From assembly GCA_947246475.1 (NCBI GenBank), contig CAMXSH010000009.1:1-60131 (forward strand): 60,131 nt of DNA. Direction: 5' to 3'. Made by a program: the position numbers and the translations under genes. Source of the stretch: an uncultured Roseburia sp. (GTDB lineage Bacteria > Bacillota > Clostridia > Lachnospirales > Lachnospiraceae). Positions within the stretch are counted from its first letter, which is position 1; each line of letters starts with the position of its first letter. A model generated the notes under the pieces. It worked only from the letters and a program-made list of their open reading frames with translations. It made no database searches and was not told the DNA's origin. Shown here in pieces: positions 51,771-60,131 of the stretch.

Positions 51771-52589
51771 TTATTCCATTCCCTCTGGAGGGATCCAGTT
51801 TCCCTCCGTGGATCCGTGTTTCCAGTTATCTTTGTTTTCATCGTAAGAAAGAATTGACATGTACTGAAAATCACTGCTGGTCTTCAATGCCTTATAAATC
51901 GTTTTCAGTGGAACCCGGTGCCGGTTATGCTCTGGATCGCCAGAATCCGTCAGAAATACATCCTGCTTTCCCTCATCATACATAAAAAGGGTTACATAGT
52001 GTCCCGGCGTATCTTTCCAGTAGGATTCATCATTATAACTGGATACCAGAACAAGCATCGCCTGGGTCTGTTTCATCTTATCCGCAAATTCCCTATAAGT
52101 GGGAGGCTTCTCTCCCAGTTCCACATAAAAGCCAATATCCGCCATGGTCTTCCTCATAAGCTTCCAGGAAATAGCACCGCCGCCACCATAAAAACTGACC
52201 TTCTTAGCTCTCTCATAGATATCCAGAGGTGTGCATTTGTATTCTGTTATTGTAGAATAAATATTGGCCATACAGCAGAAACCACAGCCAAAACTGCCAA
52301 AAGATGCCCCATCATGAATCTCCTTCCCCCATTTGCCAGACCATGGTCTCCTTTCCTTCCAGGATTTTGGTCCCTGAAGATAGGAATAAATATTTTTTTC
52401 CGGATTCGGAGTGGGCTGTGGCGCAGAGATCACTGCTGTTCCAGTACCCGCTGGCGCTGGCGTGTGATTTTCTACCTTTGTAGTCTCCTCTTTTTCTTCT
52501 TTTTCATTTTTTCCAAATACAAGGATCAATGCCATCAATCCAGCTAACCCCAGCATGATTCCCCGGCGTATCCTCTCTCTCTTGTCCAT
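51771..52589 (-). CDS. Membrane-anchored C39-like cysteine protease domain protein
   Basis: The N-terminal membrane segment (RRGIMLGLAGLMALILVFG) is followed by a Thr/Pro-rich linker and a papain-like C39 domain outside the membrane. The nucleophile is likely in SFGSFGCGFCCMANI, the histidine in TPGHYVTLFMYD and the acidic residue in FLTDSGDPEHN. The 272 residues carry no other domain. The substrate is unknown, and peptidase activity is inferred from these residues. Confidence 0.75.
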   Translation of the reverse strand: MDKRERIRRGIMLGLAGLMALILVFGKNEKEEKEETTKVENHTPAPAGTGTAVISAPQPTPNPEKNIYSYLQGPKSWKERRPWSGKWGKEIHDGASFGSFGCGFCCMANIYSTITEYKCTPLDIYERAKKVSFYGGGGAISWKLMRKTMADIGFYVELGEKPPTYREFADKMKQTQAMLVLVSSYNDESYWKDTPGHYVTLFMYDEGKQDVFLTDSGDPEHNRHRVPLKTIYKALKTSSDFQYMSILSYDENKDNWKHGSTEGNWIPPEGME

Positions 52590-52602
52590 TCTGTCCCTGC
52601 TT

Positions 52603-53340
52603 TCATATATATTTTTCTATCTTTACCGTGATACGTCCTTTTTTCGTCTCTCTTACTACTCCCTGGTAAATAAATTTACCAAAGCCCCGGACACTCACCA
52701 CATCTCCTGGTTTCAGAGCTCCGCTGTTATTTTCATACTGCCTGCTGTTGACAAATACTTTTTTTTCCTGAAATAACGGAATACATTTACCACGTGACAG
52801 ATGATACACTTTGGCAATCAAGGCATCACATCGTTCCGACGGAAGTATGTGCTCTTCTGCTTCCAGTACCGGCTCAAATTCTTCCGGCAGTTTCTCAATC
52901 CCCTGGCATCGCACATTCGTATGCCGGATCTTGATCAAGGAGTCACAGATAAATTCTTTCATCCCCGCCAAGCAGAAAAAATAGCACTCTTTGTCCCGGA
53001 TCCAGATATCACCGATCACATCCCTCTCGATCCCCAGGTTCATAAGTGCCCCCAGCACATCCCTATGCCCCGGCTTCTCTGCAAATCTGGGTGTAAGAGG
53101 CTGACAGTGGATACAGCAGATTGGAAATTCTTCCACATATCCAAACATTCCTTCATCCCCAAAACGAAGCATCTGGCGCTCTGCCATCTCGCTTCCTCCC
53201 TCCAGGGCGTAACCCACAAAAGACAGCTGGCTCTTTATCTGAAAAAATTCATCGATCTGCGCCGGCGTCAAAAAATGGGTAAAAGTATAATGCCCCCGCT
53301 GGTAACAGATATTTGCAAGATCTATAAATCTCTGTTTCAT
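52603..53340 (-). CDS. ylmH: YlmH-type S4 RNA-binding protein
   Basis: This family belongs to the cell-division-associated ylm cluster and binds ribosomes or RNA. ATG 53340 (MKQRFIDLANICYQRGHYTF) follows GAGGAA. The C-terminal S4 domain has LPSERCDALIAKVYHLSRGK and VFVNSRQYENNSGALKPGDV VSVRG-type residues. The middle segment VIGDIWIRDKECYFFCL is typical. The length is 246 residues. It is adjacent to the C39-like gene without other ylm genes nearby. Confidence 0.85.
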   Translation of the reverse strand: MKQRFIDLANICYQRGHYTFTHFLTPAQIDEFFQIKSQLSFVGYALEGGSEMAERQMLRFGDEGMFGYVEEFPICCIHCQPLTPRFAEKPGHRDVLGALMNLGIERDVIGDIWIRDKECYFFCLAGMKEFICDSLIKIRHTNVRCQGIEKLPEEFEPVLEAEEHILPSERCDALIAKVYHLSRGKCIPLFQEKKVFVNSRQYENNSGALKPGDVVSVRGFGKFIYQGVVRETKKGRITVKIEKYI

Positions 53341-53540
53341 TTTATTCCTCATTTCTGTGTACTGAAAACATCATATCACAGGTCACCCTGATTCGCAAGG
53401 ACCGGAAGATATTCCAATTTTCCTGGTAATTTTATGTAATTAATAAATTTGTAACACTTTTGTAATATTTTATGCTATACTTACATCCACAACCCAAAGG
53501 TTGTAACATATAACACGAGATATGAAAGGAATGAGTATAC

Positions 53541-54404
53541 ATGAGATATTCAACAAATACAAAACTTTTAACGGGAGTTCTCTCCCTTTCACTGCTAACC
53601 CTTCTTGCCGCACCGACAGACTCAGAGGCAGCTTCCCTGAGACTGAACCGGAAAAAACTGACGCTTCGCCCGGGAAAAAGTTTCACGCTAAAAATCCGGG
53701 GCCGCAGCTCCAAAAAAGTAAAGTGGAAATCCTCCGATAAGAAAACTGCCACCGTCAACAGACGGGGAAAAATCACCGCCAGAAAAACCGGAACGGTGAA
53801 AGTGACAGCAACAGTAACGAATAAAAAACTTGTCTGCAGAGTGACCGTAAAAAACAAAAAGAAACCTGTTTCAAGACCTACGGCAACACCGCCGTCTGTT
53901 ACTGCAACCCCAAAACCACCTGCCCAAAAACCAACTGTCACCCAGGTGCCAAAGCCAACGATATTTCCAAAACCTACTAATGTTCCGAAACCTACAACGA
54001 ATCCAAAACCAGACACTCCGACAGGTTCAGTGACGGAAGCAAGCGCTTATTCCGTACTAAATTCACTGCGCAGTACCTATCCGGAGGGAATGCCTCTTAA
54101 CAATAGTTATTACTATTACTCCCCCCGTTTTGGCAACGGCTACGGCTGTTACGGCTTTGCCGCAAAGCTCAGTGATACGGTATTTGGAACAGAGAAAAGT
54201 TATCAGACCCATTCCTCATTTGACCGGATCCGCGTGGGGGATAACATCCGGATTGGAAACAGCCACTCTGTGATCGTGCTCACAAAATCTTCCGGCCATA
54301 TCACCGTAGTAGAGGGAAATTACAATTCTTCCGTTCACTGGGACCGCAAAATAACAGCCTCTTCCCTTGCTTCCAGTGGTTTCCGGGTTTATACAAGATA
54401 TTAA
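53541..54404 (+). CDS. Secreted protein with Ig-like and CHAP-like domains
   Basis: The signal peptide (LLTGVLSLSLLTLLAAPTDS) precedes one Big_2 Ig-like domain (KKVKWKSSDKKTATVNRRGK) and a Pro/Thr/Lys linker with repeated PKPT units. The C-terminal about 110 residues look like a CHAP/NlpC-type amidase: GNGYGCYGFAAKLSD carries the Cys, and GNSHSVIVLTKSSGH the His. It could cut cell-wall peptides. The plus-strand orientation contrasts with its neighbours. The upstream 150 bases have no sharp promoter. Confidence 0.75.
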   Translation: MRYSTNTKLLTGVLSLSLLTLLAAPTDSEAASLRLNRKKLTLRPGKSFTLKIRGRSSKKVKWKSSDKKTATVNRRGKITARKTGTVKVTATVTNKKLVCRVTVKNKKKPVSRPTATPPSVTATPKPPAQKPTVTQVPKPTIFPKPTNVPKPTTNPKPDTPTGSVTEASAYSVLNSLRSTYPEGMPLNNSYYYYSPRFGNGYGCYGFAAKLSDTVFGTEKSYQTHSSFDRIRVGDNIRIGNSHSVIVLTKSSGHITVVEGNYNSSVHWDRKITASSLASSGFRVYTRY

Positions 54405-54424
54405 AAAATTGCGAGACGGACAGA

Positions 54425-55075
54425 TCATAATAATATGTTCTCGATCTCCTGGCATTCATCCACTACCACTGCCTTATCAAAACTTTCCAGCAGCTTTCGC
54501 TCCCGAAATCCCCAGCTCACCAGAATACATGCCAGGCCGCTGTTTACAGCGGTCTGGTAATCTACTTCTGAATCCCCGATGTAAACCGCCCGTTCCCTGC
54601 TGCACCCCATCTCCTCCAGCGCCGCATATACTGAGTCCGGGGCAGGTTTCCTTTGCTGCCCCTCCCTGTCGCCGATGGCAGACTCTGTAAACCTGGAAAA
54701 ATAAATACCATTCAATTCCTTTACCGCGGCATCATTTTTATTAGAAACGATTGCTATATGAAAACCATTCTCTTTTAAGGTTCTCATTAACTCCAATACA
54801 CCGTCATAGGGTCTCGTCTTAATCCGGCAGTGCCCGGTATAATATTCCCGAAATGCCTCAAAAGCTTCCTCAAACCGGGGGTTATCCCTGCCCTCAGGAA
54901 CTGAGCGCTCCATCAGCTTACCAATGCCATTTCCCACAAAATTCCGGATCTGTTCCAAGGTATGGGCCTGCCATCCAAACCGTTCCATAATAACATTTAC
55001 ACAGTCACAAAGATCTTCCAATGTATTCAAAAGTGTTCCGTCCAGGTCAAAAACCACCGTATCATATTTTCTCAT
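54425..55075 (-). CDS. HAD-superfamily phosphatase (Gph-like)
   Basis: Motif I is VVFDLDGTLLNTLED with both aspartates, motif II is AIVSNKND, and motif III/IV is VYIGDSEVDYQTAVNSG. The cap-domain size and the 216-residue length fit phosphoglycolate-phosphatase-like hydrolases. The real substrate may differ. It converges with the plus-strand CHAP-like gene, their stops being about 20 bases apart. Confidence 0.85.
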   Translation of the reverse strand: MRKYDTVVFDLDGTLLNTLEDLCDCVNVIMERFGWQAHTLEQIRNFVGNGIGKLMERSVPEGRDNPRFEEAFEAFREYYTGHCRIKTRPYDGVLELMRTLKENGFHIAIVSNKNDAAVKELNGIYFSRFTESAIGDREGQQRKPAPDSVYAALEEMGCSRERAVYIGDSEVDYQTAVNSGLACILVSWGFRERKLLESFDKAVVVDECQEIENILL

Positions 55076-55187
55076 AAATTATGCCCCTTCCATCTTTTTC
55101 TGTCTTATTTTAGCATACTTCCCGCATTCTGTGAATACTATGGCTGAAATTGCGGATACTATCCAAAAATGGAAAGGAATGACCAAC

Positions 55188-55379
55188 ATGGATAATAAGA
55201 AAAACAACGAAACAAACATTAACCAGGCAGAAAACAAGAACACAAAAGATGGGATCTCAGAGCAGAGAGCCGCTCAGATCCGTCAGAAATCCCTCTATAA
55301 CGAAGAGGATCTGCCGGCTCCGGACAACAACCTCTTCTGGGAGCATGCTTCCAACCCACTCAGCAGCAAAGGAAATTAG
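55188..55379 (+). CDS. Small hydrophilic protein (63 aa)
   Basis: ATG 55188 (MDNKKNNETNINQAENKNTK) has AAGGA nine bases upstream. The product is Asn/Lys/Glu-rich and disordered, with a distinctive end LYNEEDLPAPDNNLFWEHAS. Its stop codon overlaps the stop of the convergent kinase gene (TTAG shared). I do not recognise the family. A conserved C-terminal peptide suggests a real gene. Confidence 0.5.
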   Translation: MDNKKNNETNINQAENKNTKDGISEQRAAQIRQKSLYNEEDLPAPDNNLFWEHASNPLSSKGN

Positions 55380-56209
55380 TGTACTGTACACCAACCCAGA
55401 CCAGACCGGAGAAGATACAGCTTCTTTTTGTTCTTTTTATAGCAGGAGGCTGTATCCTCCAGGTCTCTTTTTATCTGTTCCACCCTTTGGTATCTTCTCT
55501 CTGGTTCTCTCGCCAGACACTTCATTATGATATATTCCATCCCTTTGGATACATTCTGGTTCCGCTTCCTGAGAGAGCCCAGACCGGAAGACGGATCGAA
55601 AAGGCAGCCACTCAGACCATGATACAGAGTTGCCCCAAATGCATAAATATCTGCTGTCGGCGCCAGCTGTCCCTGCTTCACAAACTGCTCCGGCGCGGCA
55701 TATCCGGGTGTCCCCAGTGGCTCCCTCGGTATTACCCGCAGTGTACCATGCTCTCCTGTCTTCATTCGGACAGCAGCCCCGAAATCAATAAGACGGATCT
55801 CGCTCACTGGGGATATCATAATATTTCCAGGCTTCAGATCCCTGAATAAGATCCGGCTGCCACTCCCGTGCAGAAAGGACAAAATGTCACACAGTTCCCC
55901 CCCCCAGCGGATGGCGCGCTCTTCCAGAATCCTGCCACTGTATGTAATCCAGTCCTTCATCGTCTTTCCTGGTACATACTCCATGACCAGATACACACAT
56001 TCCTTATGGCACAATACCTCCCTGACTTTGGGGACCGCTGGATGATCCAGACTCTCCAGCAGGCATCTCTCATTTTCCATACTGGAAGTCTCCCTTCCGT
56101 CAGAATATTTCTTTATGGCAACCCGCTTGCCTGTCACCCTGTCCGCTCCCAGATAGACACTAGAGGTTCCCCCTTCTCCCAGCTTCTTGATCAGGATATA
56201 TTTATCCAT
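55376..56209 (-). CDS. Serine/threonine protein kinase
   Basis: This Hanks-type kinase domain lacks membrane or PASTA parts (about 277 residues). ATG 56209 (MDKYILIKKLGEGGTSSVYL) is chosen since GGGGAGG is immediately upstream. Motifs are LGEGGTSSVYLG (P-loop), RVAIKKYSD (Lys), FRDLKPGNIM (catalytic loop, FRD instead of HRD), LIDFGAA (DFG) and GTPGYAAPEQ. It overlaps the unknown gene 56191-56937. The last about 15 residues coincide with a dyad (GATACAGC...GCTGTATC), so the end may be recently altered. Confidence 0.88.
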   Translation of the reverse strand: MDKYILIKKLGEGGTSSVYLGADRVTGKRVAIKKYSDGRETSSMENERCLLESLDHPAVPKVREVLCHKECVYLVMEYVPGKTMKDWITYSGRILEERAIRWGGELCDILSFLHGSGSRILFRDLKPGNIMISPVSEIRLIDFGAAVRMKTGEHGTLRVIPREPLGTPGYAAPEQFVKQGQLAPTADIYAFGATLYHGLSGCLFDPSSGLGSLRKRNQNVSKGMEYIIMKCLAREPERRYQRVEQIKRDLEDTASCYKKNKKKLYLLRSGLGWCTVH

Positions 56210-56937
56210 ATTTTCCCTCCCCATAAATACCGCTGGTTCATTACTTTTTGAAACCCTTTTTTTATTTTCCACTTTGTACATATTTTTGAAATCTCCGGAT
56301 CGATGGGTTCCGGACTTAGAATAAATAGACAATGTTCTCTCACATTACGAACTTTAAAAAAGATTTCTCCCGTCTCACCCAGCGCCTTGGCAAATTCACA
56401 CCGCTCCTCGCAGGTGATCCACGGGCTCGCTCCCTCAGAGCCATTACACTCCAGAATATGTATGCTGCCGCTGCCGCAAAAGAGATAATAATCTTCCCAG
56501 AACAAAAGGATGGCAAAATCCATCGGCAGCTTACCAGAACCTGTTATATCTCCCAGGACTCCCTCCAAAATATCCTGCCAACACCCCGTCAGCAGCGAGA
56601 CGACCGATGGCTTTGCCGGTTCTGGAAACTTTTTCCACCTGGCTCGTCTTCTGCTATAAATAAAGGGAAGGCACTCCGGCAGCTCATGGGAAAACCAACG
56701 GGCAAAATCTTTCAAAAGGCGGTCTTGCAATTGTATCGTTTCCCGGTTCTGCCAGCGGGCTCTGCTCATAATGACCAGGGAAATATTGGCGGGCGCATGC
56801 CTGCCCCGCCTCAAGCCAAAAAGCTTTCCCAATAGACCGCTATCTGTCACTCTTCCCTCCATCACACAGATTCCTGTGCCTTCACCTGTTTTTTTACCCT
56901 TCTCATACGCCACCCTGATCTTCAATATCTCCCCCAC
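56191..56937 (-). CDS. Unknown protein paired with the Ser/Thr kinase
   Basis: About 245 residues. The start is uncertain (GTG 56937, or a TTG six codons on). Blocks such as GTGICVMEGRVTDSGLLG and FAILLFWEDYYLFCGSGSIH, LFILSPEPID faintly recall a PP2C phosphatase fold, but its aspartate motifs (DGxGG) are absent. Because its 3' end overlaps the kinase start by 19 bases, the two are likely made together. It could be a degenerate phosphatase or an adaptor for the kinase. The family is not recognised. Confidence 0.5.
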   Translation of the reverse strand: MGEILKIRVAYEKGKKTGEGTGICVMEGRVTDSGLLGKLFGLRRGRHAPANISLVIMSRARWQNRETIQLQDRLLKDFARWFSHELPECLPFIYSRRRARWKKFPEPAKPSVVSLLTGCWQDILEGVLGDITGSGKLPMDFAILLFWEDYYLFCGSGSIHILECNGSEGASPWITCEERCEFAKALGETGEIFFKVRNVREHCLFILSPEPIDPEISKICTKWKIKKGFQKVMNQRYLWGGKIWINIS

Positions 56938-56954
56938 TATACCGTTCCCGTCAT

Positions 56955-58238
56955 CTATTTGACGTCAATTTTTTCTTTTCCTCCCATATATGGCTGTAAA
57001 GCCTTCGGAATATTCACTGAACCATCTGCATTGAGATTGTTCTCCAAAAATGCGATCAGCATACGCGGCGGTGCCACTACCGTATTGTTTAATGTATGGG
57101 CAAAATATTTTCCCTTTTCCCCAACCACTCGTATCTTAAGACGTCTCGCCTGGGCATCCCCCAGATTGGAGCAGCTTCCCACCTCAAAATATTTTTTCTG
57201 TCTCGGTGACCACGCTTCCACATCGATGGATTTTACCTTCAGATCTGCCAGGTCGCCGGAACAGCATTCCAGCGTCCGCACCGGTATATCCAGAGAGCGG
57301 AACAGATCTACGGTGTTCTGCCACAGCTTCTCAAACCAGTGCATACTCTCCTCCGGCTTACAGACAACGATCATTTCCTGCTTCTCAAACTGATGAATGC
57401 GGTATATCCCCCGTTCCTCGATGCCATGGGCACCTTTTTCTTTGCGAAAACAAGGAGAATAACTGGTCAGTGTCTGGGGAAGCTTGTCCTCCGGAAGTAT
57501 CTTATCGATAAACTTTCCGATCATGGAATGCTCGCTGGTTCCAATCAGATACAGATCTTCTCCTTCGATCTTATACATCATGGCATCCATCTCGTCAAAA
57601 CTCATAACCCCAGTCGCTACATTGCTCCGGATCATAAAGGGCGGCACACAATAGGTAAATCCGCGGTCGATCATAAAGTCTCTGGCATACGAGATCACCG
57701 CCGAATGAAGCCTCGCCATATCTCCCATCAGATAATAAAATCCATTGCCGGCTACATCTCTTGCCGCATCCAGATCAATACCCTCAAATTTTTCCATGAT
57801 CTCTGTGTGATATGGAATTTCATAATCCGGCACCACCGGCTCACCAAATTTTTCAATCTCTACATTCTCACTGTCGTCTTTGCCGATAGGCACGCTGGGA
57901 TCGATAATATTGGGTATGGTCATCATAATCTCACGGATCTTCTCTCCCAGTTCACTTTCCTTCTTTTCCAGCTCGGCAAGTCTCTCTGCACCCTTCGCCA
58001 CTTCTGCTTTCAGCGCCTCTGCCTCATCCTTCTTGCCCTGCGCCATCAGTCCGCCTATATTTTTTGAAATCTTCTTACGGTTCGCACGAAGCTCATCCGC
58101 CTCCTGTTGCGTAGCGCGGCTTTCTTTGTCCAGTGCGATCACTTCATCCACCAGCGGAAGTTTTCTGTCCTGAAATTTATTTTTAATATTTTCCTTCACA
58201 ACGTCCGGATTTTCCCGTAAAAATTTAATGTCCAGCAT
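56955..58238 (-). CDS. serS: Seryl-tRNA synthetase
   Basis: This class II synthetase charges tRNA-Ser. The N-terminal coiled-coil arm (residues about 30-105) precedes the catalytic core: motif 2 as FRKEKGAHGIEERGIYRIHQ and motif 3 region as CCSGDLADLKVKSIDVEAWS followed by NNTVVAPPRMLIAFLEN. The 427-residue length is usual. AGGAGG precedes ATG 58238. The upstream 130 bases show no T-box. Confidence 0.96.
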   Translation of the reverse strand: MLDIKFLRENPDVVKENIKNKFQDRKLPLVDEVIALDKESRATQQEADELRANRKKISKNIGGLMAQGKKDEAEALKAEVAKGAERLAELEKKESELGEKIREIMMTIPNIIDPSVPIGKDDSENVEIEKFGEPVVPDYEIPYHTEIMEKFEGIDLDAARDVAGNGFYYLMGDMARLHSAVISYARDFMIDRGFTYCVPPFMIRSNVATGVMSFDEMDAMMYKIEGEDLYLIGTSEHSMIGKFIDKILPEDKLPQTLTSYSPCFRKEKGAHGIEERGIYRIHQFEKQEMIVVCKPEESMHWFEKLWQNTVDLFRSLDIPVRTLECCSGDLADLKVKSIDVEAWSPRQKKYFEVGSCSNLGDAQARRLKIRVVGEKGKYFAHTLNNTVVAPPRMLIAFLENNLNADGSVNIPKALQPYMGGKEKIDVK

Positions 58239-58369
58239 ATTTGGTTCCTCCTAAATATAATTGGCTATATTATACACCTTTTTCCATCACCGTGCAAATT
58301 ATTTCTGTCTGGTCACTGGATTTCCATAATGCATCAAATCCGCCTGGCATCGCCGTTGAACCAGTTCAA

Positions 58370-59332
58370 TTACCCCTTATTTCCCTTTGGAAAAATATCG
58401 TTGGTATCCAGTCTCGGCAGAGTATAGGGATGGTCCTTTCCGGCATCCACCACTCTCGCCTCTACTGACAAGCCCAGTTTACACCCAGCCTGACTGATAT
58501 ATTCAATGACATCATCACTGTAATTTCCATAGGGATAATTCATCACCCAGCGGTCTCTGTCAATGATCCCATCAAAATATGTAAGCGCTTCTTCTACGTC
58601 TCTTTTCATCTGATCCACTGGCAGTTTCCCCATCCAGTAATGATCGTATCCATGAATGCCAAAAAACATTCCTCCCTGCTTCATGCAACGGATCTGGTCC
58701 ATATTCATATACAATTCTCTGGCAAATATATCTTCCGGCACTCCAACATACTTGGCAAAAAACTCTTCCGCCATCTCATTACGCATTTTTTCAGGCAGTT
58801 CATTCTGCAATAATCTCTTTACAAAAATAACTTCACCGGAATCCCATCGGTTCGGGATTCCTATGCGGTCATAAATCTTCTGATTCTCCTCGATATCAGC
58901 GCCTGCCATACGATACTTGTTCATACTCTGAAAACAGTCTGACACCAGTTCACTCATCTGTCCCTTTCGTTCTGCTTCCGCCAGTATGAAATGAATCCGG
59001 TTCACCGTCAGAAGCTTATGCTCCTTAACCGCCATGGCATTGGGGAAAAAGGATCCCTGTACCCCATATTTTTTCAGAATAGGATAGACCACTGTGTAAT
59101 GGTCTATATAACCATCATCAAACGTTAAAAGCAGGGCGTTATCCGGAATCCCGGAAAAATCATCTTGGGAATACGCCTCCAGCAGACTCTCCATCGTGAT
59201 CACCCTGTAACGTTTCATGATATGATCCATCTGCTGGATAAACAAGGTCTGATCCAGTCCACGGATCTCCGGATATCTGCTGTGGACCAGATCGCGCACA
59301 TAATGATACATAACAATGGTAACTTTTTTCAT
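58370..59332 (-). CDS. Polysaccharide deacetylase family protein
   Basis: This NodB-like carbohydrate esterase family 4 protein starts at ATG 59332 (MKKVTIVMYHYVRDLVHSRY) after AAGGAG. The DD motif is NALLLTFDDGYIDHY, with VQGSFFPNAMAV and later GIHGYDHYWMGKL supplying the metal His. No signal peptide is evident, so a cytoplasmic sugar deacetylation next to sugar-nucleotide genes is as likely as wall modification. It is 30-40 bases downstream of the dehydrogenase gene's end. Confidence 0.85.
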   Translation of the reverse strand: MKKVTIVMYHYVRDLVHSRYPEIRGLDQTLFIQQMDHIMKRYRVITMESLLEAYSQDDFSGIPDNALLLTFDDGYIDHYTVVYPILKKYGVQGSFFPNAMAVKEHKLLTVNRIHFILAEAERKGQMSELVSDCFQSMNKYRMAGADIEENQKIYDRIGIPNRWDSGEVIFVKRLLQNELPEKMRNEMAEEFFAKYVGVPEDIFARELYMNMDQIRCMKQGGMFFGIHGYDHYWMGKLPVDQMKRDVEEALTYFDGIIDRDRWVMNYPYGNYSDDVIEYISQAGCKLGLSVEARVVDAGKDHPYTLPRLDTNDIFPKGNKG

Positions 59333-59441
59333 CGCAAGCTCCTTGTCCAGTTCAACAGCATCGTTGAACCACATTTTATTATAATACATAGAATATCTCA
59401 TATGGTATCATAATTATAATAGAAATACAAGGAAATATCTT

Positions 59442-60131
59442 CTAAGCGTTCCCAAATTGTCCATGGGCATAGATCATATACAACTGATCCATCCCTGTAA
59501 CCGGAATTTGAAAATACGGGAAAATGTCTGTCTCTTTATTTTCCCGTAACCGAATATACCAGTTCCAAAGCTCGTCCAGAGCAGGAGTATCTACTTCCGC
59601 GGCATCGGCAATATCCATAATTGCCTTAAGGCCATAACAGAAATCTTCCCGGAAATACCGGGAGTTAAAATCCGGGATCCAGCCTTCTCCTTCCCTTTTC
59701 ATAGGACTTAAGATCCCATGAAATGCAGGGATGCTGCGGATCTTTTTCGTCAAGTCAGTAACACTCATACTTTCGTAATAGGTTCTTAATGACACCACTT
59801 GCTTTAGATCCAGACCATAAAGCCTTCTGCACAAAAGCTGTAATTCGTCATCGCATGCAAAGAGCACCTGGGAAGCCAAATTATCCCATTCCTCATAAAA
59901 CAAAAAGTTTTCCTCATATACGACTCCCTTCTGGTACTCCCGGAACATCGAGTACAGCCTTGAAGTATGCAGGATCGCATTGGAGGGGGACAATGTCACA
60001 CACAGGTAATTGGGCAGTCTCCGGCAGGGAATCTCCAAAAATCTTTCTGTAAACTGACAAACTTCCTCTGTATCCTCTTTCCGGACCGCTGCAATGTATA
60101 ATTCCTTTTTCCTTCCCAACTGGAAAACAGC
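59442..60131 (-). CDS. Opine/octopine-type dehydrogenase, C-terminal part (cut by window edge)
   Basis: The frame is open to the window's right edge (...AVFQLGRKKELYIAAV) so the N-terminal Rossmann domain lies outside. The present part matches the alpha-helical C-terminal domain of NAD/NADP octopine/nopaline dehydrogenases: LSPSNAILHTSRLYSMFREY and VYEENFLFYEEWDNLASQVL. The family makes or oxidises N-carboxyalkyl amino acids. The substrate cannot be told. It probably shares a transcript with the deacetylase gene 110 bases further on. Confidence 0.8.
   Translation of the reverse strand, partial: AVFQLGRKKELYIAAVRKEDTEEVCQFTERFLEIPCRRLPNYLCVTLSPSNAILHTSRLYSMFREYQKGVVYEENFLFYEEWDNLASQVLFACDDELQLLCRRLYGLDLKQVVSLRTYYESMSVTDLTKKIRSIPAFHGILSPMKREGEGWIPDFNSRYFREDFCYGLKAIMDIADAAEVDTPALDELWNWYIRLRENKETDIFPYFQIPVTGMDQLYMIYAHGQFGNA

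Noticed and set aside
58239..58369. T-box leader upstream of serS
   Set aside because: No TGGTACCGCG-type T-box sequence or terminator hairpin was seen in the short gap.

Overview
The window reads as chromosomal DNA of a Gram-positive anaerobic gut Firmicute, most likely a Lachnospiraceae member. This is inferred from strong Shine-Dalgarno sequences, a Clostridia-type core gene set (HydG with its TM1266-type regulator partner, polyphosphate and alarmone genes, YlmH, an Eda-VOC fusion, secreted Ig-like and Fn3 proteins) and an accessory region built from typical Clostridia mobile elements. No rRNA, tRNA or CRISPR array was recognised.

Bases 1 to about 22.86 kb are a stack of mobile elements. 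(i) 1-7272 plus a 61-base scrap at 13744-13804 is the decayed remnant of a Tn1549/CTn-type conjugative element: DUF5688, DpnD/PcfM-like, DUF3991/TOPRIM, DUF3825, DUF6664-type genes and the C-terminus of the giant SNF2 helicase/methylase. It carries a 642-bp direct duplication, a nonsense codon and a frameshift. (ii) 7273-13743 is a 6.5-kb mobilizable element inserted with a TC/GA core dinucleotide into the SNF2 gene. It encodes a large serine recombinase, a ParB-like protein, a MobV relaxase, a RecA-like AAA ATPase, small proteins and an XRE regulator, and has a recognisable pMV158-type oriT. (iii) 13805-15290 is an IS3-family element with a frameshifted transposase and no target duplication, so it marks a deletion junction. 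(iv) About 15291-22862 is a Tn7-like transposon whose tnsA-proximal end abuts the 3' end of guaA, 6 bp past the stop codon. This is the same geometry as Tn7 next to glmS. Its tnsA (frameshifted), tnsB, tnsC and tniQ genes read away from guaA and are followed by a Shedu-type nuclease gene and a two-gene operon (a 129-aa unknown protein and a GIY-YIG nuclease) behind a consensus promoter wrapped in a palindrome. The distal transposon end was not found.

From 22.87 kb to the right edge the sequence is ordinary core chromosome with higher GC. It holds guaA with a structured leader; a secreted LRR-Fn3 protein; a lipid kinase and queA; a ppx-ppk1 operon facing a small alarmone synthetase; RNase H, RsuA-type pseudouridine synthase and HD hydrolase genes; a membrane protein; an MMPL transporter/secreted protein/TetR operon with two visible operators; secreted glycerophosphodiesterase and Fn3 proteins; M18 aminopeptidase; truA; a KDPG aldolase fusion; a remnant of a ToxN-like toxin; hydG with its regulator behind a 5' leader ending in an intrinsic terminator; dtd; a C39-like protease; ylmH; a CHAP-like secreted protein; a Ser/Thr kinase with an unknown partner; serS; a polysaccharide deacetylase; and the C-terminal part of an opine-type dehydrogenase cut by the window edge.

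The best candidates for something new are the guaA-associated Tn7-like element with its defence-type cargo, especially the uncharacterised 129-aa protein/GIY-YIG pair, and the attenuator-like leader upstream of the TM1266-hydG operon.
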